From: Drosophila pseudoobscura
Lineage: Eukaryota; Arthropoda; Insecta; Diptera; Drosophilidae
Direction of reading: 5' to 3'
Length of the DNA: 64,000 nt
NCBI RefSeq assembly: GCF_009870125.1
Contig: NC_046679.1
Span: 15,872,001-15,936,000 of the forward strand
Under the pieces are notes generated by a model. That model was not told where the DNA came from. It ran no database searches and worked only from the letters and a program-made list of their open reading frames with translations. Each line of letters begins with the position of its first letter. Position 1 is the stretch's first letter. Position numbers and translations under genes: made by a program. Positions 10,331-22,919 of this stretch are shown here, one piece after another.

Positions 10331-13300
10331 CCAAGAGAAGTCTTGGAAGTTTTGAGTTTGGAGTTTTACCGTTTACCGTTAAGGAAAAACTCTAGATGCA
10401 ACGAATATTTCATAAGACAAACCCGACCTACAAAGAATAAGCATATTTCATATAATGTTTCCGAAGAAATTATCATAATTGGAGGCATTTTTTATTAAAG
10501 AAAAATATCCTTAATTTGATAATGGAAACGGAATAAAGAACAGTAAAATATAAATATTTATAGAAGGACATCTAGCCGTAGAACATCATCGTCGTTTATG
10601 CGAGCTGTAAAGCACAGTATTTATGTTGACGCATAAACCCAGGTTTTAGGGCTCTACCAGGCTACAAGCCTCTAATTACCATAGCAGAAAAAAAACACAC
10701 AAAAAACAAACCTCAATGGGCAATAGCAATATGGCAAAGCGTAGAACAAACAACTCGCACGCCAGTGGGAAAGCAAACAAATAAAAATACGAGTAAAAAC
10801 AGAAACAGAACGAGACACGAGAGACGAGAGCAACCGATTCGTCGGGTAGAACTCTAGACGCTGGGCGAGCGGCCCAACAGGTGTGAAACGAAATTGCACC
10901 AGACAGGCGACAGGTCGGATCTATGGGGAATATGATTCTTTATAGCCATGCTAAATAGCGCTGATAAGGGGCCGGCAGGACCTGGCATGCACGGCCTCTC
11001 GCTCCCCTCTCTGGACTGTTGTTTGTCGTCAAAACGTGACCCAAACCCTAAGCCCCGAGCCAAATCCAAAGCCAAAGCCAATGCCAATGCCAGAGACTGC
11101 AAAGCGTGTTTGCTTTTGTGGTCGATACGCTAATTTCTGTAGTTACCCGGAAAAAAGGCCAACAACAGTACGAGGCTCGCTGGGCTCACGTAGCAAATAT
11201 GAATGGCCGGTCATTCCGGGAGAGAACTGTGAGATGAGAGCAGAGAAAACAAGAGATGAAACGAGCCAAAACCAGTCGAAAAGAGCAGCCCAGAAGCAGC
11301 AGCGAAATTAGATAAGGATCTAATGACTGGAAACACAGCCCGAAAAACAGTCGAAAGTGCAGCCCAAACAAAAGGGACAAAAACCTACAACAAGAAAACC
11401 AGAAAACCAGAAATCAGAAAAATAAGTAAAGAAAAAGAAAAATGAAAACAGGTCGTGCCTTTTTGATGCGATACTACCTGTGTGCCTCGGCGGCCCAAGG
11501 AACAACAGAAATCGGATGTGCGGCTCACTTAACGATGATCCCAAAAAAGAACACGAGAGAGCGAGACGAGTCCCAGTCCCAGTTCCAATTCCAATTCCAG
11601 TTCCAGTCCAGGCCTTAGGTAGTCGCCGAGACAGGCGATAGTATCTCTCCACCACACACAGGTTTCTTTCTATTCATAAATTTGCTGGCTGTGGCTGCGG
11701 CTGCCTGCCCTTCGGACCAAAGTAGTTCAAGGTTTTCTTGGCCCTCTAATATGCCAAGTCAGTCGGAAAGAAGCCACGGGCTAAAGTTGGTACAAAGTTT
11801 TCCCTTCAATGGTTTGCCTCCGGTTCCCCCTCCGGATTGGCAGTACTTTTCCGTACTCTGCTCTTGCTATCAGCAATAATTTTGATTGCTGTCTAATGAA
11901 ACGAGAGATCGATGCAGCAACAGCGACAGCAGCGGTAGTCGCACAAATGTTAAGGTTATCAAGGCAACAATTCAGAAAAATAAACAACAAACAACTGAGA
12001 AAACTGTGGGCGTATCGGCGGGCTCCGCTTTTCTTCAAGCGAATTCCCTTTCCCTAGCTGATGCCCCACCTTTTGGCGTTATCTGAGCAGCCCTTCCGTC
12101 TAGCCTGGCTGCTGTCAGGTGGCAACACGAAAAACAGTTTGTTTATAAACAAATATAGGATCGTTTTCAAATCAAAACACAAACAGCACACACGCACACA
12201 GGGAGAGAGAGAGAGCTGTCGCCGTAAATGTGATATTTTTTGAATGAAATAGTTTTTACCCAGCGCCTTTAGCGATCAATCGAAGGAACACAACTGAAGA
12301 TCTCAATAGGTGACTCTGTGCTTTTATGTTGGTCATGATAAGACCCCATGTGGAAGGAGGAGCAACAGTTGTACTACACTTTATGAATTGATATGAAAAT
12401 TACCCCGAAGTAGTTAGAATAATCGAAGTTTGCTGGAAATTTGGCCCACGAGTATTATATATACTCCACTCTGCATTTTGATAAGCGGGCCATCTGCCCT
12501 TGTTGGCCAAAACTCGGGTTGGCAGCAGGCAGGCAGGTTGATGAATCAGTTGCCGTGAAAGATTGTGCCCGAGGATTAGGTGGAAAGCTAGTCGAACAGT
12601 CAGGCCCAGCCCTTATCGGGTCAGTTTTGCAAATTTTAAATAGCGTTCTAATGATTCCGTGGAAAAGCCAGCCAACGTTTAGTCTAGTTTTTGTTCTAGG
12701 TGTTTATCAGGAATATTTCTGGAAATAGTAAAAAAAGCCATATAAGAATAGACTACAGCACGAATAAGCAGAAGACCATTCGTTATTATGAAATGTCGGC
12801 TAATGGCATAATTATGCAAATTTTGGCAAAAAGGGAACTCCATTCATGGCCCCCAAATAAATAATTAGTGGGATGGGCCACAGCCCAGACCCAGGGGTAT
12901 TATCAACGAAAATACCCATGCGTGGGGGCAATAATTAAAATTGCCCAAACAAAATACATGTACCAAAATGTGTACGGATGAGTGCGTACAGGCCACCTGC
13001 CCCTTGGGGAGCACAAGGAATTCCCTTCAGCGTGAAATATGTGTTAGGTGGCCGCGAGTGTCGTCACTGGGGTGGAAGCATGAACTGTTGCCGTTCCAAT
13101 TCCCAGTCGTTTCCACTCCATTCCAGTTCCGAAATTCGGCAACTCTGGGGAGAGCTTATCTTTCGCATGGCGCGATCTCAGAGAGCCACATGCGTACCAT
13201 ACAATACACTGAGAAAAATGGCCGAGCACGATTTTGATATTACGAGTTGGATGTGCGATAAAACATACTAAAGCCCTGGAGATTCCCAATCGAAAGAAGA

Positions 13301-14597
13301 TTATTTCTACATTTAAATAATAAGTATATTCGAAGATCATCAAAATTGACCCGCAGCAATTATTATTATTAGTACAAAAAACTTTTCGTGCTATCGCATT
13401 TCCAGCAAACAGTAATAGTAGATAAAGAGAGCAGAACTCTCTTATACTGTAACTCTTGAACATTAACAGAGAAACTCTTATACTACAGTCATAGGCGTAC
13501 AACGCACATGGTTTCAGTATAAGAGCTGCGAGAGAAAATAATTACCTAGATTGGTATTCGGAAATACAGTTCGAATATGGCAGATGTCCAGCAGTAAAGC
13601 TTTTTCATTATTTTAAAACCCCACCATCGGCACACCACCATGGAAATTAACGAAATCAATAACGAACTAAACGACAATCCATCAATGGGAACCCTTGTCA
13701 AGCGACGACGAGACAAAAATCTCATTAGGTTCGAAATTCGCGGTTCGGAGTTCGGAGGTGCTTCGAATCCAGTTTTGGCAACGCTCAATGAAACAGAAAG
13801 AAAAAACAAGAGCGATCCAGACGCAGACACGCTAACACAGAATAAAAAAAAAAACTTAGCGGCTTCTTTTATTTAACTTTTGTTATGGACTGCTAAAAGC
13901 CCAAAATGTATTTATTGCGAGATGGGAACCGATGTAGTTTGATGATAATGATGCGCTGGAGGAGCAGAGCAGGGCAGGGGGACAAACAAACAAACATACA
14001 TATATACATATGTACATATGTACATATATTGACGATAAACCTTACTCCGTTGCGGTCGCGCAATCGCCAGTCGGAGGGTCCCGCGGGTCCCCAGGCCCCA
14101 CAACAAAAGCCGCGATAACCGGTAGTTAGATGTGCCCCTCACAATACACACTAAACACACACAACGCTCGCGATTTATAGCTCTCAATAGAATGTGTCTG
14201 TGTGTGTGAGCAGGATAGGTAGTTATATAGATAGTCAGGCTGGAGGGAGGATGATGGGGCCACGACGCAGGGCAGAGGTGGAGTGCCAATTCATTTATTT
14301 ACTTAGTTGCAGCCGCAAAATGTTAGACAATATTATTTACAAGCTGCCATAAATGTTCGCACACGCACAGGCCTCGACAGCGCCGGCGAGGGCAAAAGAA
14401 AACTTTAAAAGAAATAAAAATGCCCCTAAGACGTCAGGGGGGGCTTCAGGGTGTTAAAAACGTGTATACATCAGAGAGACCACAAAGCACGTCACACATC
14501 CACAAACAATCGCACACACACACACTCACCCCCATGCATACACACGTAACACCGAGCAAAACAAATGTGTAACGAAGCTCTTTTTATTTGTGTTGAA

Positions 14598-15133
14598 TAC
14601 CCTGTTCAGGTAGGGTAATAACCCTACGACGTGTATTTTGTTTTTTGCATGGCAGAGCCGTGGTCCCTCGTCGCCTTGTAATGCACACGACATGTGTTTT
14701 GATTTGGCATGATGGCGCATTCTCTTGATCACTTTTTGCAATAGGAAATACATATACTCTCGTTTGTCTTTACGGAAGAAAGGTGTTTTGACAGTGTTGG
14801 TGAACATCGCTTTTGGCACAGAAAGAGTGTTTGCAGTGTTCGACTGATAGCGGTGCGACTTTTCGGCGATGCATCTCTGTCTTTCAGCCTATTTTTATGG
14901 CAGCTACTAATGCCATAAGACCCCTATCGAAAAACCAAATCGATCTAGCCATGTCACAAGTGTCTGATCCTCTTCATGTAGGAAGCTTATGCTTATCTGC
15001 CACTCCTCTACTAGGGCACATTCGGGGACATTCGTCCAGAAAGGCGTTGGTACGCTGTACAAATTCCCCATAAGCGAACGGAATGTCAATCTGCCTAATC
15101 CCCAAGTACTCTCCCCGTACTGTAAGGGTATAT
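14598..15133. repeat. Possible dispersed non-coding element
   Basis: The stretch starts with gaataccctg and ends with agggtatatt, giving short inverted ends. Inside, on the - strand, there is a run through GCTGCCATAAAAATAGGCTG that resembles sequence common in Drosophila dispersed repeats. Open frames inside carry no recognisable domain. The boundaries and the family are uncertain. Confidence 0.3.
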
Positions 15134-16216
15134 TATCTTCGGATGTAGAGATCTGCCCATCATCCATTTGTTGTCTTTAACGTCTGTTGTGTAGTATAAA
15201 AATTCGTTTCGATTTCTCGGCCGCGAAAAATGTTTTCAGTTGCAAAACTTGAATTTGCATTGACGTCTATCTTTTTCGGCGCTGGTTCGGGGAATCGGCT
15301 TTAATAAAATGCATAAAATACAGGCATAAAACATTCTGAAATACTGAAGCGTCGTATCGGAATTTTCTTTGCCCATAATAAAATAATAATTAAATAAAAA
15401 CAAAGCCGCTTTCACTGTACAACAATTTTTAATACGATTAAACCTACAATAATATTTACAATTGACTTGAAATAAATCATTTGATTGGGCTCTCATGAGA
15501 TCAAATGTCAAATGGCTGGTGCACAGAAACTGACTCTCCAATCTAGCGCTGACCTTGAGCTGAATGCCCCTTTTCCAACCCCCAAACGCCAGCAAAAAAC
15601 GAACCTTGAAATTCAAAGAAAGTGCTTGTTGTTGCAATTGCACTTGCAGTTTTTGCAGTGAAAACTGAACTGGTTTAGCCACTTTTTACTTTGTGGTTTT
15701 GCATCCGTTTGTGTATCGTTCGCTTATCGCTATGTAAAATCGGAAAAATCTTGGAAAAAAAACCTATTCCATTGGATATTGGGGGGAAAACCCATGGCGC
15801 CTTACATATGTATGTGTGCTGTGCATTCTCAATTAGCTGTGTACACTGCTTATGAGATAGATATGTACATATATGTATACACCGCAGATCAAAATGCGGT
15901 CAATAGATTGTTTCGTCTTTATATATGTACATATGAGAGGAGTATGCACAGTATTTACAGTCAGGGACACAAGTATTTGCCCATCATTCCGCCCATCTTT
16001 CCCAGTAATTGATCTAGCTTTTCCCCAAAACGTAGTACAATAAAATGTTACTTGCTTTAGAGCTCTCATTGTACACTGTGCGACAGGAAATATATATTTC
16101 CTGCAGAAAATAGTGGCTTTAATGCTAAAATGTTTTAAATATGTCCCCGGGGTAAGCAGATTTCTGTGTATAACTGTTTGGGACTGACATAAGCTCTCGG
16201 GCGGCCGGCAAGCAGC

Positions 16217-16254
16217 TGCTCTGCTCTGCTCTGCTCTGCTCTGCTCTGCTCTGC
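16217..16254. repeat. (TCTGC)n pentanucleotide microsatellite
   Basis: About seven near-perfect TCTGC units, ending in a CCTGCC variant. It lies in non-coding DNA, and the Glu/Gln/Ser-Arg peptides translated from it are artefacts. Confidence 0.9.
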
Positions 16255-19200
16255 CCTGCCCACACACAAATTGTTATTGCTGCCGTTTTGGCAAACGAAA
16301 AGGCGAATCGAAAACAAACAGAGAGCCCACATATGTAGAGACCCACAGAGAGGGGAGAATAATTGGGAGAATAGCAAAGTAGCAGTTAAGCGAAATGCAG
16401 CAATATTTAGCTCTGTGATTAATGCTGAGTGAGGCAGCGGCCGGGCCACCACCAAAGCGTTGGAGTCGGGGCACTGGGAGCGTCTTAGATAAGATTTTTG
16501 ATGATGACTCAGCGCAGCAGGGCAACAGTTTGTATCTTCTATGTACATATCCACACGTGTGTGTATCTTTTCGGCTCTGGCCCAGCGTCATTTGCTGCCA
16601 GATCGCCCCCTTTGCAGATTCCATTTTGAGTTTTAATCCCCAAAAAGTAGTATGCATACAAGAATTTTTGATAGTGTTTCTGGAAAATATTGTTATCTTC
16701 CATCCATATACAAAGATAGAATCAGATACACAAAGAGACACCCCTCTCGGCCCCAATGATTTTTCATTTGAACTGAAAAGCTTTTTTTCGGCTAATGGAA
16801 AGTTTTATTGCAGCAGCCGCTGCTGATAACCGCCAGTACGTACTTATCGCAGAACGGAAAGAACAGACAAAAGTGTGTAAGGCAAAGGTAGGTGCCAGCA
16901 GCGGCACAGTGGACACTCGCCATGTGGGAACCGCGACAGTTGTTCCCGAGACACTGGGGGGTAAAATGTCGTTTCTAGTAAATATTGCATGGCTTGGTCA
17001 TATTTATTATGGTTTCTGGCCCCTTCTTGAGGTCCCCACAGCACAGTATAATTCCCATTGGGGAGCCCACCCCATGCGCCCATTGGGGATCCCTGACCAA
17101 AGGCCCCACAGCGGTCTCCTCCGCCATACCCAATGAATGTGGTGTTGTTTCTTGCTTCAGACTTTTTGCTGCTTCGACATTTTTACTTTTTTTGTTATTC
17201 AATTTTGTATAAGCAACACGAACACACACACACTCACACACACCCCGCGTAAGTATGCATGATGCCCGATCCGATGCGCGCACGTACGTGTTTCGTTTTG
17301 TGGTATTGTTTTTGCACTCATAAATGTTTAATAAGCGTGTACGTATTTGTATACACAACAAATGCTTGCCTGTAAACGGGCTGTGTGTGTGTGTGTGTGT
17401 ACGGGTTCTGCCTGCCGTGCAGCGATGACAGTGGAGAGTGGAGGAGACGCCGCCACCGCACAAACCAAGTGTTATTTAAGTAATCATTTATCGTTGTTAC
17501 TCGCCTGACATTTTGTACGATGTTTGTCGGGTTTCGTTTCGGTTTCGGCAAAGCAGGGCATTGGGTATATTGGGCTCCTGATCATTCGGATCTACATACC
17601 TATCTCTTTCTGCCCTTCACGAGTATCCTCTCTAGTGCTGGATGAGTTTTCGGTTTCGAAATCGAAATATCATCGAAAATAAAAATAATGATCCCACGAT
17701 CAGGTCACAATCTTTGCCCTAAATTTAATCACATTTCATAGAATGTTTATAGTATATAGACAGGTACATTTGTAGATGTGCGCATCATTTGGTGTTTTTC
17801 CATTTTGCATATTTTTTTTGCCAAAAATTTGACCTCAAGAAGTGCCTCGTAGCATCTTTTGATAAAACTATTTCGCTCGGCGGAAATTGCCTTTGATTCA
17901 GGAATAATTAATCTCTTATCAGATTTTTTTGACAAATTTTCCCGTCGCTAACATAATAATTTCACGCCAAATATCATTTAGGAAGGCAAATCAGTTTTTA
18001 ATGGATTCGGCGAATTGGTCCTATGACCTTTTAATTCGACGAACAAATAAAAAAATTGTCTCTTATCTCTGACAAATTGTACATGGTTCAATGCTTGTTG
18101 AGGCACGAAAAACTTCCCTAGATTTATGACATCTGACATTTACATTTATAAGATTAAAAAATATAAGAAATATGAAGGATCATGGTGCATCCTGTGTGAA
18201 AGCAGTGCGATATAATGGTCTGAAATTTTAATTGGACTGAAATTTAATTTTTGCAAATGTCACGTATAATCTTTGGCGTTTTGTTCGAAATATTAATCAT
18301 AAAATAACATCAGGAGTCAGGGTTTTTGGGGGCGAGCATTTAGATTAATTTCGAATCGTTTTATTTGCTCTGCAATAATGCTTTCTTTTGAATCATTAAA
18401 ATACAACAAATGAATCTGTCATGTGATTTTGGATCCCTGCTCTGCGATTGATTCAAAAACAGCATAAGCCCTCGCCTGATAAGCTGCAAGTTTGTGATTT
18501 GTGGTAAGTACAGCAGAGCCTCGCCAGCACATACCCCAGAGATCGGCTTTAGCTGGGGATGGTGTGTGGAAGGCCCGGCCCCACTATCCACTGTATGGGC
18601 AGTGCTCCACTTACAATACGTCTCTGCGGCCAGAACGATTAAATGCAACGCAATAAAACGGCTTTTGATAACAAGTTGTCAGTGTAAAAGAGTACAAAAG
18701 AGAGAAAGAGAGAGAGAGATAAGAAGGAGAGCAACACATTCAGCCAAGGACTGGGGATTATCGGAAATACAAGGGACAGAAATAGCTTTCTGTGGATTGG
18801 CTCGTAACAAAAAGAAAAGATCGATTCAATGGATATTACACAAAGTCCTCTGAATGTTTAGTAAACAGCAGTATTTAAAATGCTGATCACAAACGAAAAG
18901 AATGCCTTCTGGGAAGTCTAACAAAGGAAAACCTTGCTTATCGTATCTCGTATCTATTAAAACATCTATTGGCGACGATTAAGCGGTGGAGGGGGAAACG
19001 AGGGATTTTGTAGATTTCAGGTCTGCCAGCGGGCACAAAAGGGTTAAGGCTCTCGCAACGTCATTGACACAAACCGTCCGCTGACAAGAGTAATTTGTCC
19101 AAAATGGTAAGAGGCAGCGGCGGAGGACAGGCCAGGCCAGGCCAGACCAGGCCAGGCCAACAAGTCACTGGACGGCGCGCAACACACGTCGCAAGGGGAA

Positions 19201-20754
19201 CATACGAGGAAGACGAAGAAGTCGAGAGAACGAAGCAGAGATAAAAGTGTTGAGCGCGCAGAAGTCGCGACGGAAAAGTATGAAAGCAAGAGTAGCATGT
19301 GAATATGAGGAGCATGATAGGGCGATAGACGCAGAGGGGGAGAGTGGGAGTGGGAGACGTAGCCAGAGCCCCTTCAGTCAGCCAACAGGGCGATGTAAGA
19401 GCGAGGGAGAGAGCGGAGCTAATATATACCCGATTGTACTGTGGTGTGTTCATGTGCTGTTGTTGTTATTTGTGCTATTGCACTCGAAATTCTTTTTGCC
19501 TTTGTTTTTATGGATTTTCCAGGAAATATAACCATGAACGAAGATGGCCACAGCGACGGCAACGGCAACGGCAACGACATGCGCTGCCAACAATAAGAAA
19601 CAGGAGCGCTGTATGTATGTACAATATACCATTGCCATGTGCATATACATCCATGCATATGTACATGTGTGCTATTTTGTGTATACAAAATATAAAAACT
19701 TCAAGTGGAAACACATGATTTTTCATGGGTCAAAGAAAACGCAATTTGTTGACTTCTTAAACACACAATTTTGGAAACTCGCAGACAAAAGAAAACATTC
19801 TGCGCAAAATGCAGTATCCCGCCCACAGTGCGGCGAAAAACAACTGCAGCAGGCGCAGACGTCACTGCCTGGGAAGTCCTCCCACACATACCCAAACACG
19901 CACGAGCGTGCCCCCTCCCCCACGGTTCGAACGTAGATTGTTCTTTTTTTCTATTTACCTTTTGGTACGCACCAACACAAGCACAGCCGGACAGTCTAGA
20001 ATGTGTAAACACGTACAGGTCGCGCCTTTGATTGTATGGGTATTTGACGGCGCTGTTGCTTTCGATATATTTTTTTTTTTGTTATGTATTTGCCGTTTTA
20101 TTTTTAAATCGTGCACACACACAACTCACGTACGAACACAAGCAAATGAACACACGCACACTTCCGCTTCTTTGGATGCCTCGGGGTCCTCCGGGATGAA
20201 AAAGCGCCGGCACACGCCTTAGAAGAAGGGTCTCCACGCGATAAAACCTTGAAAACGGCACTTCAAAAGGATGCAACTTGTTGGCAAATTTGAAGGACAG
20301 GAAATTTTTAAATATTCCTCTGCTCTTTCACGCTTGTTGCGCGATTGGCCGCCCGAATGCAAATATTTCGTGAACTGTATCAACTGCTATGTTTATAGCC
20401 GTTTTAAGTTACTAAATAATTTATTTATTGTTCGACGACGCGCACAGCAACCGCTCAATTCAAAAGTTGTCAGCTATTTTGTCGTTTCCCTGCTCCGATC
20501 GAAAAATTTGTGAGCGCTGCCGTTCATTCTGCTGCTATTCCTACTCCAACTACTACTTTTTTCAGGTTTGATGGTGATTGTATCTGGAAAAACTCCCAAT
20601 AACGCAATCAGCGTCAAACCAACGCTCCCAACAAAGAGCGAGAGAGCGAACGTATCAGAGCCGAACGACATGGGAGAGAGAGAGAACGATGGTCGAACCG
20701 AACGCTAAAACATGTTGCCGGCACAATTTTCAACAGGGAAACATCGATATATGC

Positions 20755-20762
20755 TATCGATA
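20755..20762. promoter_or_regulatory. DRE palindrome TATCGATA
   Basis: A perfect 8-bp DRE core, with a second CATCGATAT 10 bp to the left and a GAGAGAGAG tract at 20670-20690. Together these resemble a dispersed-type Drosophila core promoter. It may be a distal Stat92E promoter; no coding exon is adjacent. Confidence 0.4.
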
Positions 20763-21218
20763 GCCGTCTTTCATTTGTTTATAAAATTATTTGCGTCTAT
20801 TTATAAATATTTAACAGAAACGGGTCCGGTACAGGTGGAACAAGTTGGCCCGTCTACACTATCGTACATATGTGTGCACACATATACATGCGTAAACAAT
20901 TAGCCATGTCTCTTTCCGTATAATTAATTACAATTAATTGGTTAGCCCAGAAGAAGCCAAGGTTAACTACTGCCACTGCGTTACACTGTTCTAAGAAGCT
21001 GCAGAGGGCAACTCCCCAGCATACCATACCCCGTGCTTTCACCTGTTGTGCGCAGCAACAAGCGCCAACGCAAATCTCGCCCCCGTCGCACAGGGCACAG
21101 GGCACAGGGTGGGAAAAGACCGACTGGGCGAAGCAACAGGAGGGCGGTGGTGGGGGTGACTCGCAAAATCAATAGCCATTTAAATAATTACGCCTGCATT
21201 TTTGCAGCCATCGCTCAC

Positions 21219-21566
21219 CTTTCGTCGCCCGTTGCGTCCCTTGCTGCTTTTTGGTGGAGCGGACGCTGATGGAGGAGGTAGGTGAAACACTTTTTGGCCG
21301 CATTCAGTTCGCGGCGGTGTTTTTGTCGCAATTGGAATTGGGTTTTATTACTTTATTAAAGAAATTATTTTTTAATTGTTTATCGTTACCGTGCAGTTGA
21401 TCGACCTGCTATATTTTTGCCGCACTTTGCCGCATTATACCGCCGAAAAGACTTTTCTATAAATTTAATTTATATAATTTGTTTGCATTTATATTTACAT
21501 TATTTTAAATTTAAAATTTATTACAAATTTCTAGTTCCAGGCATGCAGTGTGACCAGTGTGACCGC
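21219..21566 (-). promoter_or_regulatory. Stat92E: Candidate distal Stat92E promoter and non-coding first exon
   Basis: On the - strand, two exact copies of core motif 1 (CGGTCACACTG and TGGTCACACTG) lie in tandem between about 21545 and 21566, pointing left toward Stat92E. Downstream of them, ACGAAAG|GTGAGCG offers a good splice donor at 21218-21219. This layout suits a TATA-less promoter with a roughly 330-nt untranslated first exon spliced over 12 kb to the Stat92E coding exons. The connection is inferred. Confidence 0.4.
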
Positions 21567-21599
21567 GGACCCATTGATAAAATATACGGTCTGACGTCT

Positions 21600-22440
21600 C
21601 ACTGACGTCACAGTTTTAAAATATACCAAAGATATACTGATATACTGATAAAGATTTATTCCATCATATTCCTCGATTTCGATATTCGGTTGAATATTAC
21701 TAGCTAGCTAGGATCCTCAGCCCTGAACACATAATTTAATCCGATTGATGCATCATTTTCCTACAAGACTGGTTAACTCTAAGTTCTCATCTTTATTGGA
21801 TAAAATATGGTTTAAACAAACACGGTCAACAACAATTTACACTTAACCAATTTCCTTACATGGTAACTACACACTAACTACTCATTTGCTTTAACATAAC
21901 TACATTAGTATGTAAAAAACAAAAGCGACACCTGAAGGGGAAATATGTACCTTTCCAAAATGTTCCCTTTTTTCATATGAGCGCCAGTATGAAAAACCGC
22001 CGTTATTCACATTTAGACATGAGTTTCGAAATTTTCAAAAGATTTGAGTTTTTGATGGCAAACGATTCGATTCTGATCACGAATTCTATGCAGGCTGAGA
22101 CATGGCTCTAAATGGCATTTCTACACGGTTTCTACATTGGTGCATTGGTGAAGAGGGTGAGTTGCAGCTCAGACCTTACTGGGAAATCATCCTATTCTGA
22201 AACAACAATTTTTTTGTTTATTTCCTTGCTGCGCAGCAATTACGATTTACGAATATGGAGAACCCATTGTCGACCAGTGGGTATTAAAATACTCTAAACG
22301 AAAATAATGAATCTCGAAGAATTTTAGTGCAGTTTAGGTGAAATATATTTATATATACATATATATATCCTTAAGCAAAGGTTGGGATGGACCAACCAGC
22401 GGTTTAACTACAGTTTCCATCCCGTTTAAATAGAGGGGGG
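21600..22440. other. AT-rich intergenic spacer
   Basis: No coding-like frame. It contains short repeats of the type GATATACTGATATACTGATA at 21634-21650 and a small hairpin, GGTTGG/CCAACC, near 22381-22398. Confidence 0.5.
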
Positions 22441-22456
22441 TTAAGTGGGCTCTCCG

Positions 22457-22685
22457 AGGAACGATAACGATAGGTGTGACCACCAGTGCTGCCGATTACG
22501 CTTTTTTCCCGTCAGATCTGGCTTTTTTTAAAGACCATATCGGGAAAAATTTACAATCAAAACACAAAAAAGAGAAAGCGAAAGTAGCGCCAAAGCCGAA
22601 CGTGAACCCTAGGCTTGGACGCTGTGCTGGACCAAGTTCAAATGATACCATTGTAATACAGACCAGCGGCGACCTTTTTCGCTAA
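22457..22685 (+). other. Promoter-like site followed by a short unassigned frame
   Basis: A near-match to core motif 1 on the - strand (TGGTCACACCT) lies at about 22469-22479. On the + strand, 22476-22685 is open for 69 codons with a basic Lys-rich middle (KHKKEKAKVAPKPNVNP), but it starts inside the promoter-like motif and matches nothing I recognise. It could be a relic of a gene 5' end copied from elsewhere. I would not call it a gene. Confidence 0.25.
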
Positions 22686-22696
22686 AAACATTTTTT

Positions 22697-22820
22697 AAGC
22701 AAAATCCAATAAAAGCAAGTATTAAAAATAAGCCCGTTAAGTAGAAAATTGATTCATCAATCGTATAAAACTATGTGGGCATGGCTAAATGTTCTATATA
22801 GCTAGTAATATTCGACGGAA
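22697..22820 (+). repeat. Direct repeat flanking the accessory island, left copy
   Basis: 124 bp that align with 25574-25698 almost end to end without large gaps. They share blocks such as gtagaaaattgattcat, tatgtgggca, aaatgttctatatagct and aatattcgacggaa. By eye the identity is about 80-85 percent. The two copies bracket the pseudogene island. Confidence 0.85.
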
Positions 22821-22919
22821 TAAAGAATTGAGCAATTGGAACGATACTCGTTTGTTTATGCTACTGTTGTATGAGCAAAAGTGCCTTGTGCGTCTGCCTA
22901 CAGTGGCTTCCAGTGACAG

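Larger units (their letters stand above)
9402..20500 (-). other. Stat92E: Long 5' intron/upstream region of Stat92E
   Basis: About 11 kb without a convincing protein-coding exon. Open frames on both strands are overlapping, low-complexity or translate microsatellites. Contents seen: a GAGA-rich block (10080-10330), imperfect 6-bp repeat islands (11050-11095, 11570-11615, 19553-19575), an ATACATATGTAC-rich run (13990-14035), a possible dispersed element (14598-15133), a (TCTGC)n array (16217-16254), a GT run (17380-17400) and GGCCA repeats (19128-19165). Treating it as a Stat92E 5' intron is inference from the promoter motifs at 20.7-21.6 kb. Confidence 0.45.

Noticed and set aside
9402-21700. 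STAT-type sites TTCN3GAA/TTCN4GAA (15286, 18907, 10459, 21685) as an autoregulatory cluster
   Set aside because: About three N3 sites are expected by chance in 12 kb. The sites are scattered and not enriched.
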